A stretch of DNA of 12,204 nt from Avimonoglobus sp965151315 (GCA_965151315.1 CBCTZG010000083.1:1-12204); one strand, 5' to 3'. Positions 1 through 6,336 are shown, counted from the stretch's first letter. Notes: generated by a model not told the origin, from the letters alone. A program made the numbers and translations.

Positions 1-52
1 AACATGCAAAATTTCTTCGGCGTTTTCCTACATTTTTACTTTGGCATTGACA
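1..52. mobile_element. Possible insertion-sequence end interrupting the ParB gene
   Basis: The minus strand reads TGTCAATGCCAAAG from position 52 towards 1, followed by an A-rich stretch containing AAAATGTAGGAAAA. A TG-starting end with short repeats of the CAAAGTAAAAATGTAGGAAAA kind is what I recall of IS21-family ends, but I could not compare sequences. The ParB similarity stops exactly here: the last family-like residues of the gene lie just upstream, and the final codons (SMPK and stop) fall inside this segment. Only one end is in the window, so no transposase or target duplication is visible. The alternative is a natural or deletion-derived end of the ParB gene. Confidence 0.33.
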
Positions 53-1109
53 CCACCGAGAGCTTACCCAGGGCCTCGGCCTCTTTCTCATTTTTCGGAC
101 GGGCCCCCTGGCGCTTGATGGCCTCTACCTCCAAATCCAGGAGCTTTGCCAGCTCGCTGGGGAGGGGATCACCGCGCTGTTTATTGCTGTTCCGCATTTC
201 CCGGACAGCTTCAAGGTCAGTCATCTCGCGGACGATACAGGGCATTTCCTCCAGCCCGGCCCGCGTACCGCCATGATGGCGGCGGTGGCCCGCGATAATC
301 TCATAGCCCTTGCCGTCCTTTTCCGGGCGGACGGTGGCGGGGGTCATAATGCCGTGTTCCTTGATCGTCCCCACCAGATCGTCCATCGCCTTATCGTCCT
401 GCACCTTGTAGGGGTGTTCGCGGAACGTGTGGAACGGGTGGAGCTCCGACATTTTCAGATAGACGATTTTTCCCTCTTCCACCGGGCGGGGCGGCACCTC
501 CGGCGTGGGCGGCAGATTGATCTCCGGCGGCGGGACGGCAGCCTCCTTAACAGGGGCGGCCTTGTCCTGCTTTACCGCCTTAGCGGATTTAGACGCAGGC
601 GCACTGCCGGAGCCCGTTTCCTTGCCCTTGTCAGCTTTCTTACCTCTGGACACTTTGTCCCGAACAGAGGGCGGGGCCCCCTCACGGGCCGCCTTGTCAA
701 CCTTAGACGGGCGGCCTGTGCGGGGCTCCGCCGCTTTCGCCTTTTTCTCCACAGTCGGCCCGGCCTGCTCTTTCGGCGGACGGCCCCGGCGCTTCGGCGG
801 CTTATCCGCCTCCGGCGCTTTCTTGTCCGGGGCGGGAGCAGAAGCCTCCTTGCCGCCCTTATCAGCGGCCTGGATGTCCGAGAGGTTGATTACCTTGCCG
901 GACGGCGCGGGAGCGTCCTCACCCATACCGGGGATAACAGACTGCTCCGGCGTGGCGGGCCCCACATGAGCGGGGGCCGCCTGATCCCCACCAGGGACAG
1001 CGGGCCCCTCGGTATGTTCCGGCGCAGGCGGATCGCCCGGCCCGGACGGGGCTGGAGCTTCCGGGGTTTTTCTTTCCTCCGGGCTCACGTTTACTTTTTC
1101 ATCTGCCAT
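36..1109 (-). CDS. ParB N-terminal-domain protein with long disordered tail; C-terminus apparently truncated
   Basis: This is a 357-residue protein. Residues 1-210 are low-complexity and rich in Pro, Ala, Lys and Glu, with AT-hook-like basic motifs KRRGRPPK (106-113) and RTGRPSK (130-136). Residues 213-300 are a ParB/Spo0J N-terminal (nuclease/CTPase-like) domain with the VYLKMSELHP opening, the HGIMTPATVRP segment and the AGHRRHHGG box (273-281), a variant of the family GERR/GHRR motif. Family members continue into a helix-turn-helix DNA-binding domain. Here the frame stops at about residue 357, just after the EAIKRQGA segment, so that half is missing. ParB-like proteins of this shape are common on conjugative elements of Clostridia, where they help partition or regulate the element; that role is inferred. 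The start is ATG 1109 with an ideal AAAAAGGAGG site 7 nt upstream. The gene is markedly GC-rich compared with the flanking AT-rich DNA. It may be a pseudogene. Confidence 0.8.
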   Translation of the reverse strand: MADEKVNVSPEERKTPEAPAPSGPGDPPAPEHTEGPAVPGGDQAAPAHVGPATPEQSVIPGMGEDAPAPSGKVINLSDIQAADKGGKEASAPAPDKKAPEADKPPKRRGRPPKEQAGPTVEKKAKAAEPRTGRPSKVDKAAREGAPPSVRDKVSRGKKADKGKETGSGSAPASKSAKAVKQDKAAPVKEAAVPPPEINLPPTPEVPPRPVEEGKIVYLKMSELHPFHTFREHPYKVQDDKAMDDLVGTIKEHGIMTPATVRPEKDGKGYEIIAGHRRHHGGTRAGLEEMPCIVREMTDLEAVREMRNSNKQRGDPLPSELAKLLDLEVEAIKRQGARPKNEKEAEALGKLSVVSMPK

Positions 1110-1119
1110 TGGCTAACCT

Positions 1120-1142
1120 CCTTTTTCGTGAGATGAAAAAGG
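1120..1142 (-). promoter_or_regulatory. Hairpin covering the ParB ribosome binding site
   Basis: An exact 8-bp inverted repeat, CCTTTTTC (1120-1127) and GAAAAAGG (1135-1142), with a 7-nt loop. In the minus-strand transcript its 3' arm contains the first part of the AAAAAGGAGG ribosome binding site of the ParB gene, and its 5' arm is the U-run and last two C's of the upstream terminator hairpin. The two structures therefore cannot fully form together. The geometry is seen in the sequence; a regulatory effect is inferred. Confidence 0.45.
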
Positions 1143-1162
1143 CCAGACCTCCCGGCCCGGCC
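1136..1162 (-). terminator. Intrinsic terminator / attenuator in the ParB leader
   Basis: On the minus strand GGCCGGGCC and GGTCTGGCC pair as a 9-bp stem (two G-U pairs) with a GGGA loop (1141-1162), followed by TTTTT (1140-1136). It lies between the proposed promoter (1190-1218) and the ribosome binding site of the ParB gene. It should therefore terminate or attenuate that gene's own transcript, unless it is the leftover terminator of a lost upstream gene. Confidence 0.6.
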
Positions 1163-1189
1163 AGCTAAAAAAATTCCCCCTTTCGTTTT

Positions 1190-1218
1190 AGTATAAAGTC
1201 AGCACCACTCCTTTCCAA
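1190..1218 (-). promoter_or_regulatory. Sigma-A promoter for the ParB gene
   Basis: On the minus strand, TTGGAA (1213-1218) and TATACT (1190-1195) are separated by exactly 17 bp. Transcription would start near 1183 and give a leader of about 74 nt containing the terminator hairpin. Confidence 0.55.
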
Positions 1219-1233
1219 AACCGGGCCATGAAA

Positions 1234-1268
1234 AAAACGCCGCCTTTTTCTTGAAAAAGCGACGTTTT
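1234..1268 (-). terminator. Terminator-like hairpin, possibly bidirectional
   Basis: AAAACGCCGCCTTTTTC and GAAAAAGCGACGTTTT pair with one mismatch and one bulge around a 2-nt loop. On the minus strand the stem runs into seven T's, which favours termination in that direction. The plus strand has only TTTT. It lies just upstream of the ParB promoter and would insulate it from minus-strand read-through. Confidence 0.4.
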
Positions 1269-1378
1269 AGTGTAGGTTGGCTCGGTTTTTTGTTGTGATT
1301 TATGATTATGCCTTTGTAAAGAAACCTAATATGTATTGTAGCATAACAAAACAAATTTAGAAAAAAGCAATTTTATTC

Positions 1379-1407
1379 TTGACAATATATTGATTTTATG
1401 GTATGAT
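1379..1407 (+). promoter_or_regulatory. Promoter of the tRNA-Leu gene
   Basis: A consensus TTGACA (1379-1384) and TATGAT (1402-1407) with a 17-bp spacer in AT-rich DNA, ending 19 bp before the mature tRNA. This is a strong sigma-A promoter as expected for a stable RNA gene. Confidence 0.8.
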
Positions 1408-1426
1408 TAAAAAGCAATTTTGAAAT

Positions 1427-1513
1427 GCCGATGTGGTGGAATTGGCAGACGCGCGGGACTCAAAATCCCGTGGTAGCGATACCGTGTCGGTTCGACCCCG
1501 ACCATCGGCACCA
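1427..1513 (+). tRNA. tRNA-Leu (anticodon CAA)
   Basis: A complete class II tRNA. The acceptor arms GCCGATG (1427-1433) and CATCGGC (1503-1509) pair perfectly, with discriminator A at 1510 and an encoded CCA at 1511-1513. The anticodon stem CGGGA/TCCCG encloses the loop CTCAAAA, with anticodon CAA at 1461-1463, which reads the leucine codon UUG. A long variable arm precedes the T arm GTCGG-TTCGACC-CCGAC (1486-1502). The gene is transcribed alone: it has its own promoter (1379-1407) and terminator (1522-1558). tRNA genes are frequent integration sites for conjugative elements. Here, however, the mobile-like ParB region lies on the 5' side, not at the 3' end where integrases usually act. Confidence 0.96.
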
Positions 1514-1521
1514 AATGAAAC

Positions 1522-1558
1522 CCGCTTGAACACTAAGTTTGAGCGGATTTTTGTTTTT
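1522..1558 (+). terminator. Intrinsic terminator of the tRNA-Leu gene
   Basis: CCGCTTGAAC (1522-1531) pairs with GTTTGAGCGG (1537-1546) through two G-U pairs, with loop ACTAA, followed by ATTTTTGTTTTT. It begins 9 nt after the CCA end. Confidence 0.85.
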
Positions 1559-1623
1559 ATAATTTTATTGTTCTTTCAGCTGTCATACAGTTCATGACAC
1601 ACAAACCGGGTGCATACGATATA

Positions 1624-1653
1624 CAAAAAAACGAGGCGGCCGCACCGCCCCTC
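1624..1653 (-). terminator. Intrinsic terminator behind the coding relic
   Basis: On the minus strand GGCGG and CCGCC (1645-1649 and 1635-1639) form a GC stem around TGCGG, flanked by GAGG/CTC, and run into seven T's (1630-1624). It lies directly after the stop codon at 1654-1656, so it fits as the terminator of a former minus-strand gene. Confidence 0.6.
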
Positions 1654-1827
1654 TTATTTTACAAACAGATTAATTGTCCGATACAAAACCGTCAGTATCC
1701 ACAGCTTGCAGACGGTCAGGTTCAGCCCGCTCCCCTGCTGAACACCGGGATATAGGCCGCTGTCCTTATTAAACGGACAGGAAGAATCCTTCAGCAGTTC
1801 CAGCGCGCTTTCCTCTGTGTAAAATCC
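1654..1827 (-). pseudogene. Unrecognised coding relic (57 residues, no start)
   Basis: The minus strand is open for 57 codons plus TAA, beginning immediately after an in-frame TAG (1828-1830) and without an ATG, GTG or TTG near its start. Its first codons (GAG GAA AGC GCG CTG GAA CTG CTG AAG GAT) look like normal coding DNA of this genome. The peptide includes YTEESALELLKDSSCPF and a hydrophobic C-terminal stretch KLWILTVLYRTINLFVK that could be membrane-associated. It is followed at once by a good terminator. I do not recognise the family. I read it as the 3' end of a gene whose 5' part has been lost or broken, but a chance open frame cannot be excluded. Confidence 0.35.
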
Positions 1828-2006
1828 CTAATTCATGCTGTCAATATTTTTTAATATTTGCCGTCAGGAATATCTCTTATTAATTATATGTTTGTGCAAA
1901 AGCGTCGTAATAGAATTGCGGCACCGCCAGCCGGGATGCCGCATAGACACGGAAATTATACTGAATTTAAACTGCGGACAATCGAAATGCGGTACATTTC
2001 TATAAT
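1828..2006. other. AT-rich intergenic segment, mostly featureless
   Basis: Between the coding relic and the kinase stop codon I see no gene. Besides the inverted repeat at 1917-1943 there is a small 6-bp hairpin, GAAATG/CATTTC, at 1984-2000 immediately after the kinase stop, without a U-run. Confidence 0.5.
1917..1943 (-). terminator. Weak candidate terminator after the kinase gene
   Basis: A perfect 7-bp inverted repeat, TGCGGCA (1917-1923) and TGCCGCA (1937-1943), has a 13-nt GC-rich loop. It lies about 65 nt beyond the stop codon of the kinase gene on that gene's strand. It is followed by ATTCTATTA, not a clean U-run, so termination is only a possibility. Confidence 0.3.
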
Positions 2007-2933
2007 TTAATACTGCAGAGAACTCCCGCCGATAAATTCCCGAATCAGCGCGTCTGATGGGATCCCTTCGTTTTGCATAGGCAGCAGCTCATCCAGCGCT
2101 TCCACAGCATCCCGAATATCCGCATATTGCGCGGAAAGCCTTTTTAATTCCGGCAGATCCGCCCTATACAGAGCAGGCTCATAGGAAAGGAATGTATCAA
2201 TATGATAATTTGCCCTATACTTATACGGCAATATATACCGCTTTTCGCCGTACTGTACGCTGGGAAACATGACGACAGTTTGCTCCGCAGACCGCGCGCG
2301 GAACAGCTTATCCCGCAGCATCCGGCGCAGCAGGCGGATCTTGCACGGGTGCAGCTTGTTTCCAGCCGAATCAATCACCCGTGTCCTGACGCTGACATAG
2401 ATCCGGTTGGTGTTGGCTTCGTCCCCATCCAAGATATCCGGGTTCAGCGCGTGGATGCCTTCTACAATGATAAATCCGCCGTCCCTGCAAATCCATTGAT
2501 CTGTAAGCGTTCTTGTATTAGTGCTGAAATCATATTCCGGCAGCCGGATCCGTTCTCCTGCCACCAACGCCTGCAATTCCTGACGCAGGAAATCCATGTC
2601 TAACCGTTCCGGCGATTCCAGGTCGATTTTTTTCCGAAGCTTCAGCCGGCGTTCTTCCTCTGTAAAGGTTTTTAGATAGCGGTCCATAGAAATGTAGCAG
2701 ACTGGGTATCCCTTTGCCTGCAACACCTGGCGCATCTTCACAGCCGTTGTTGTTTTCCCGCTGCCGGAAGGCCCGGAAATGAATATAAGCGGTTTTTGGG
2801 CGGCTGACGCGATGATGGCGTCCGCCGTCTTTTCAATTTCCGCCATCAGCGCGGCTTCACTTTCCTTGATCAACGCCTGCGGGTCCGCAGCAATTTTTTC
2901 ATTGAGTTGTTGTGTGGTAATGTCTGTACTCAT
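2007..2933 (-). CDS. Uridine kinase / phosphoribulokinase-family nucleoside kinase
   Basis: A 308-residue cytoplasmic P-loop kinase. The Walker A motif GPSGSGKTT is at 54-62, and an ISMDRY segment follows at 81-86, matching the SxDxFY substrate-side motif of uridine kinases. IIVEGIHALNP at 155-165 is the conserved EGIHALNP motif of this family. An Arg-rich lid-like region (RLLRRMLRDKLFRAR) lies at 200-214. The family transfers ATP phosphate to uridine or a related nucleoside; the exact substrate cannot be read from the sequence. It lacks the TGS/threonyl-tRNA-synthetase-like N-terminus found in some longer clostridial relatives; the first 47 residues are helical and acidic. The start is ATG 2933 with AAAGGA upstream. 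It stands alone, with no clear promoter visible in its upstream region. Confidence 0.85.
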   Translation of the reverse strand: MSTDITTQQLNEKIAADPQALIKESEAALMAEIEKTADAIIASAAQKPLIFISGPSGSGKTTTAVKMRQVLQAKGYPVCYISMDRYLKTFTEEERRLKLRKKIDLESPERLDMDFLRQELQALVAGERIRLPEYDFSTNTRTLTDQWICRDGGFIIVEGIHALNPDILDGDEANTNRIYVSVRTRVIDSAGNKLHPCKIRLLRRMLRDKLFRARSAEQTVVMFPSVQYGEKRYILPYKYRANYHIDTFLSYEPALYRADLPELKRLSAQYADIRDAVEALDELLPMQNEGIPSDALIREFIGGSSLQY

Positions 2934-3300
2934 TTCACGTTCGTCCTTTCTGCCTATTCCTACCGACGTGTTTTCAGGCTTATTCCAGTCTAACCTGGCC
3001 GCCGCTGCTTTTGCTCCTATACTTTTGTCAAAAAATACAAGCTGATCATTCCTTGCAGGCGGCCCATTGCAGAACCCGCCAATGTTTCCTGCGCCGCCGG
3101 TTTATGCACAGACCTTTCTAAATTCCGGGCGGCAGGGAAATGATCCATATGCAATTCAGTATGCGTAGGCCATCGAGTTATTATTCCGCATTGCCAAATC
3201 TTGCTGTCTGTCGCCAAAAAGTATACACTTCCTCTGCTCCCGATATTCTTTCTGACGCAATTAGATATTTATTTTAACATTGTATCAGGAGTCTATGTAT
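2934..3300. other. Intergenic region upstream of the kinase, no gene recognised
   Basis: I find no supported gene here. A short minus-strand open frame at 3017-3217 has no ribosome binding site and no recognisable similarity. An isolated TTGACA on the minus strand lies about 100 nt upstream of the kinase start but lacks a properly spaced -10 box, so the kinase promoter is unresolved. The stretch also contains the imperfect inverted repeat at 3085-3140. Confidence 0.5.
3085..3140. repeat. Imperfect GC-rich inverted repeat
   Basis: TTTCCTGCGCCGCC (3085-3098) is nearly complementary to GGCGGCAGGGAAA (3128-3140), with small bulges and a loop of about 29 nt. There is no U-run, so it is not an obvious terminator. 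It could be structure in the kinase leader or the remnant of a mobile element. Confidence 0.3.
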
Positions 3301-3329
3301 TTGTCAATGTGGCAATTATTTTTTAATAT
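3301..3329 (+). promoter_or_regulatory. Weak candidate promoter before the transposase relic
   Basis: TTGTCA (3301-3306) and TAATAT (3324-3329) are 17 bp apart on the plus strand in AT-rich DNA. No intact gene follows, so the match may be fortuitous. Confidence 0.3.
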
Positions 3330-3376
3330 ACAGAGCTGTAGAAGTACAATACATATTGGACAGTTGAATAAAAAAG

Positions 3377-3449
3377 ATGAAGGATCGCGTCTTAGGCGGT
3401 ATCATTCAGTGATCATACATCCATACCGAAAGGAGACATTATCCTTCAT
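3377..3449. repeat. 9-bp inverted repeat ending at the transposase-relic start codon
   Basis: ATGAAGGAT (3377-3385) and ATCCTTCAT (3441-3449) are exact inverse complements 55 nt apart. The second copy includes the ATG at 3448. It could be part of a former mobile-element end or a translation-blocking structure; chance is also possible. Confidence 0.35.
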
Positions 3450-3561
3450 GACCAACCGTATAACACAAGACATGCGGTACCGTCAAATCTTTAATGAACA
3501 CAGATGGCCTATCCCGGCCAGCGTGTTCAGACGGATGTATAATTTTTCAGCCTTTTTGTAA
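3448..3561 (+). pseudogene. Decayed transposase N-terminus
   Basis: The frame begins MTNRITQDMRYRQ, preceded by AAAGGAG. This resembles the start of a helix-turn-helix transposase or integrase group common in Clostridia, which I recall as continuing RYRQSLM-KYAEKYG-SRAS. The expected QSLM appears in the next frame (from about 3487), and SRAS-like codons follow after further single-base shifts. A frameshift near 3487 and additional small indels therefore break the gene within 40 codons, and no catalytic DDE domain follows. The assignment rests on my memory of the motif and needs a search. The ATG lies inside one arm of a 9-bp inverted repeat (3377-3385 and 3441-3449). Confidence 0.4.
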
Positions 3562-3612
3562 CACATCATTGACAAACCTACACAGAAAAAAGCCGGGGCA
3601 GGAAAAAAGGTA

Positions 3613-3641
3613 TTGTCTTCCTAGATTTTTTGTGGTATAAT
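3613..3641 (+). promoter_or_regulatory. Promoter of the livHMGF operon
   Basis: TTGTCT (3613-3618) and a perfect TATAAT (3636-3641) are 17 bp apart, with an extended -10 TGG directly before TATAAT. The start site would be near 3648, giving a leader of about 45 nt. No riboswitch, T-box or operator palindrome is evident in it. Confidence 0.75.
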
Positions 3642-3693
3642 AGGATATATTTGTGTAAAATGTATTTATGAATTCGTCGGGAGAGGTGGTCGC

Positions 3694-4593
3694 ATGATCG
3701 TACAGCAGTTCATCAACGGGCTCAACCTGGGCAGCATTTACGCGTTGATCGCACTGGGATATACGATGGTTTACGGAATTGCAAAGATGCTGAACTTTGC
3801 ACACGGAGATATTATCATGGTGGGCGGTTTTACGCTTCTGGTTACCATGGAGGGGCTAATGGCCTCCATGGGGGCTAATCCACTGCTGATTGCCGCTGCG
3901 GCGATTTTAACAAGCATTGTCGTCTGTACGGTTCTGGGGGTGGCGGTAGAGAAGATCGCTTATAAGCCGCTTAGGCAGGCGTCGCCGCTGACCGTGCTGA
4001 TCACGGCCATTGGCGTAAGCTACTTTCTGCAAAGCCTATCGCTGTTGATTTTCGGTTCCAGCGCCCGGAAGGTAGCGGATTTCTTAAACTTGGGAACGAT
4101 CAATTTGGGCAGCTTTAGTATTAGTGGAAATACAGTCCTGACTTTGGGGATCACGGTGGTGATCATGATCTGCCTTACGTTATTTATCCGGAAAACGAGG
4201 ACAGGAAAAGCGATGCTCGCCGTATCGGAGGATAAAGGCGCGGCGGAGCTGATGGGGATCAACGTGAACAAAACAATTTCCGTGACTTTTGCCATTGGCT
4301 CTGCGCTGGCGGCTGTGGCCAGCATTTTGTACCTTGCCTCCTTCAACTCCTACGTCGACCCGTATATGGGCTCTCTGCCGGGCATTAAGGCATTTGTGGC
4401 GGCGGTATTCGGCGGGATCGGCTCCATCCCCGGCGCAATGCTGGGCGGGATTCTGCTGGGTCTGATCGAAACGATGACAAAGGCGTATATCTCCACGAAC
4501 ATTGCGGACGCTATCGTATTCAGTGTGCTGATCATTGTTCTTTTAGTCAAGCCAACAGGCTTGCTGGGCAAAAAGAGAATGGAAAAGGTATAG
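3694..4593 (+). CDS. livH: Branched-chain amino acid ABC transporter permease LivH
   Basis: A 299-residue integral membrane permease, the usual length for LivH. The N-terminus FINGLNLGSIYALIALGYTMVYGI (6-29) and the following LNFAHGDIIMVG (33-44) are family hallmarks. Near the C-terminus, the KAFVAAVFGGIGSIPGAMLGG segment matches the conserved cytoplasmic loop that contacts the ATPase subunit. About eight hydrophobic spans are visible. With LivM it forms the channel for leucine, isoleucine, valine or related ligands. Some members of this family carry other substrates such as urea or aromatic acids, so the ligand is inferred. The ATG at 3694 is preceded by GGGAGAGGTGG. It is the first gene of the operon, and only 1 bp separates it from livM. 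Confidence 0.93.
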   Translation: MIVQQFINGLNLGSIYALIALGYTMVYGIAKMLNFAHGDIIMVGGFTLLVTMEGLMASMGANPLLIAAAAILTSIVVCTVLGVAVEKIAYKPLRQASPLTVLITAIGVSYFLQSLSLLIFGSSARKVADFLNLGTINLGSFSISGNTVLTLGITVVIMICLTLFIRKTRTGKAMLAVSEDKGAAELMGINVNKTISVTFAIGSALAAVASILYLASFNSYVDPYMGSLPGIKAFVAAVFGGIGSIPGAMLGGILLGLIETMTKAYISTNIADAIVFSVLIIVLLVKPTGLLGKKRMEKV

Positions 4594-4594
4594 G

Positions 4595-5560
4595 ATGGGG
4601 AATATGAATCAGAAATTAAAACGTTTTTTAATCAATATCGGGATCATCGCCGTATTGTACGTGGTTTTAACGGTGCTGATCCAGCAGGGAATTCTGAATA
4701 GAAGTATGCAGAAGCTGCTGGTACCCATCGGGACTAACATTATTTTGGCGGTTTCCCTGAACCTGACGGTAGGCTTTTTAGGGGAGTTGAGCTTGGGTCA
4801 CGCGGGGTTTATGTCCTGCGGCGCCTATGCGGGCTGCCTGATCGCCGTGCACTCCGGTCTGCCGGAGATTGCCGCGTTCCCGGTCGCAATCCTTGCTGGC
4901 GGCCTGACGGCGGCGGTATTCGGCGTAATTATCGGGATTCCGGCCCTGCGGCTCCGGGGTGACTATCTGGCGATTGTGACATTAGCCTTTGGAGAGATTA
5001 TCCGCTCGCTGTTCAACAGCCTGACTATTACCGGCGGTGCGAAGGGTCTTCAGGGGATCCCCCGGCTGACCAATTTTAATGTTATTTTTGTTGCCGCTGT
5101 CATTACGGTCATTTTGATCTCAAACCTGGTGAAATCCAAGCACGGCCGGGCCATTTGCTCGATCCGGGACAATGTGATCGCGGCGGAGTCCGCCGGGATT
5201 AACGTGACCTACTATAAACTGATGACCTTTGTCATTTCCGCGTTTTTTGCGGGGGTGGCCGGCGTACTCTACGGATACAATTTGGGCCAGCTTGTGCCGA
5301 AGACATTTGATTTTAATAAGTCGATTGAAATCCTGGTTATGGTTGTTATGGGCGGCATGGGCTCTATTCCGGGCTCGATTATCGCAGCGGCCATTATTAC
5401 GCTCCTGCCAGAGCTTCTGCGGGAGCTGGACAAATACAGACTGTTGATTTACGCAGTTGTGCTGGTGGCGATGATGATCCTGAATTCCTCGCCCCGGTTC
5501 ATTGAATTTAAATCCAGCCTGAGAAATAAGCTCAGGCTGACAAGAAAGGTGCGAAAATAA
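4595..5560 (+). CDS. livM: Branched-chain amino acid ABC transporter permease LivM
   Basis: A 321-residue membrane permease partner of LivH. The signature LGELSLGHAGFMSCGAYAG (about residues 63-81) is typical of LivM. IPALRLRGDYLAIVTLAFGEIIR (about 115-137) is another strongly conserved LivM stretch, and VMGGMGSIPGSIIAAAII near 250-270 is the ATPase-coupling loop. The C-terminus is basic (KLRLTRKVRK). The start at 4595 follows the livH stop by one base. An in-frame ATG at 4604 (MNQKLKRF) preceded by GGATGGGG is an equally plausible start. Its stop codon overlaps the livG ATG by one base (TAATG), which implies coupled translation. Confidence 0.93.
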   Translation: MGNMNQKLKRFLINIGIIAVLYVVLTVLIQQGILNRSMQKLLVPIGTNIILAVSLNLTVGFLGELSLGHAGFMSCGAYAGCLIAVHSGLPEIAAFPVAILAGGLTAAVFGVIIGIPALRLRGDYLAIVTLAFGEIIRSLFNSLTITGGAKGLQGIPRLTNFNVIFVAAVITVILISNLVKSKHGRAICSIRDNVIAAESAGINVTYYKLMTFVISAFFAGVAGVLYGYNLGQLVPKTFDFNKSIEILVMVVMGGMGSIPGSIIAAAIITLLPELLRELDKYRLLIYAVVLVAMMILNSSPRFIEFKSSLRNKLRLTRKVRK

Positions 5561-6318
5561 TGGCATTGCTGGAAGTAACGAGCTTGGGAATTACCTTCGG
5601 CGGCCTGCATGCCGTTGAGGATTTTTCGTTCAATGTGGAAAAGGGGCAGCTGTATGGACTGATCGGCCCAAACGGTGCGGGAAAAACGACAGTGTTCAAT
5701 ATGCTGACCGGTGTGTATAAGCCTACTACCGGCAGCTTCCGGCTGGACGGAGAGAATTTGACCGGCAAGCCGCCCATTGAGATTAGCAAAAAGGGGATTG
5801 CCCGCACATTTCAGAATATCCGTTTGTTCGCCAAGATGTCTGTGATCGACAATGTAAAGGTAGGGCTGCATAACCGGTATCCCTGCTCCATGGCCGCGAG
5901 CTTTCTGCGGCTGCCGCCCTTTGGCCGGCAGGAGCGGGCTATGGCGCAGGAGGCAGAGTCCCTGCTGGGCGTATTTGGCCTGGAGGGGGAAAAGGATTAC
6001 CTGGCCGCCAATTTGCCCTACGGGAAGCAGCGGAAATTGGAAATTGCCAGAGCTATGGCCACGAAGCCAAAGCTCTTGCTTTTAGATGAGCCAGCGGCGG
6101 GCATGAACCCCAATGAAACCGCAGAGCTCATGGAAACCATCCGGTTTGTCCGGGACAAATTTGATATGACAATTTTGCTGATCGAACATGATATGCGCCT
6201 GGTCAGCGGGATCTGCGAGAAAGTATCCGTACTGAACTTCGGACAGGAGCTGGCCAGCGGCGATACGGCCGCAGTGCTGAACAACCCGGATGTCGTTAAG
6301 GCGTATCTTGGGGAATAG
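5560..6318 (+). CDS. livG: Branched-chain amino acid ABC transporter ATP-binding protein LivG
   Basis: A 252-residue ATPase of the inner membrane importer. It has Walker A GPNGAGKTT (36-44), the Q-loop glutamine in ARTFQNIRLF (Q85), Walker B LLLLDEP (172-178) with catalytic E177, and the switch histidine in IEHD (H210). The ABC signature is the degenerate LPYGKQRKLEIARA (152-165), a form typical of LivG proteins. The extended insertion before the signature (about 100-150) and the TVFNMLTG after Walker A also fit LivG better than LivF. It would pair with LivF as a heterodimer powering LivHM. Translation is coupled to livM through the TAATG overlap. Confidence 0.94.
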   Translation: MALLEVTSLGITFGGLHAVEDFSFNVEKGQLYGLIGPNGAGKTTVFNMLTGVYKPTTGSFRLDGENLTGKPPIEISKKGIARTFQNIRLFAKMSVIDNVKVGLHNRYPCSMAASFLRLPPFGRQERAMAQEAESLLGVFGLEGEKDYLAANLPYGKQRKLEIARAMATKPKLLLLDEPAAGMNPNETAELMETIRFVRDKFDMTILLIEHDMRLVSGICEKVSVLNFGQELASGDTAAVLNNPDVVKAYLGE

Positions 6319-6336
6319 AAAGGAATGGAATGGCCA

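Noticed and set aside
273..1136. Long plus-strand open frame opposite the ParB gene
   Set aside because: It is Arg-rich shadow translation of the GC-rich ParB gene, with no ribosome binding site; the minus-strand frame has the recognisable domain and an ideal ribosome site.
3017..3217. 66-codon minus-strand frame upstream of the kinase
   Set aside because: It has no ribosome binding site, no recognisable motif, and overlaps an imperfect inverted repeat; it is most likely a chance frame.
3642..3693. Riboswitch or T-box in the liv operon leader
   Set aside because: Only about 45 nt of leader follow the promoter, with no terminator hairpin or T-box-like sequence.
5120..5566. 148-codon minus-strand frame within livM
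   Set aside because: It is antisense to a clearly conserved livM region, His/Arg/Gln-rich and without a start signal; it is a shadow.
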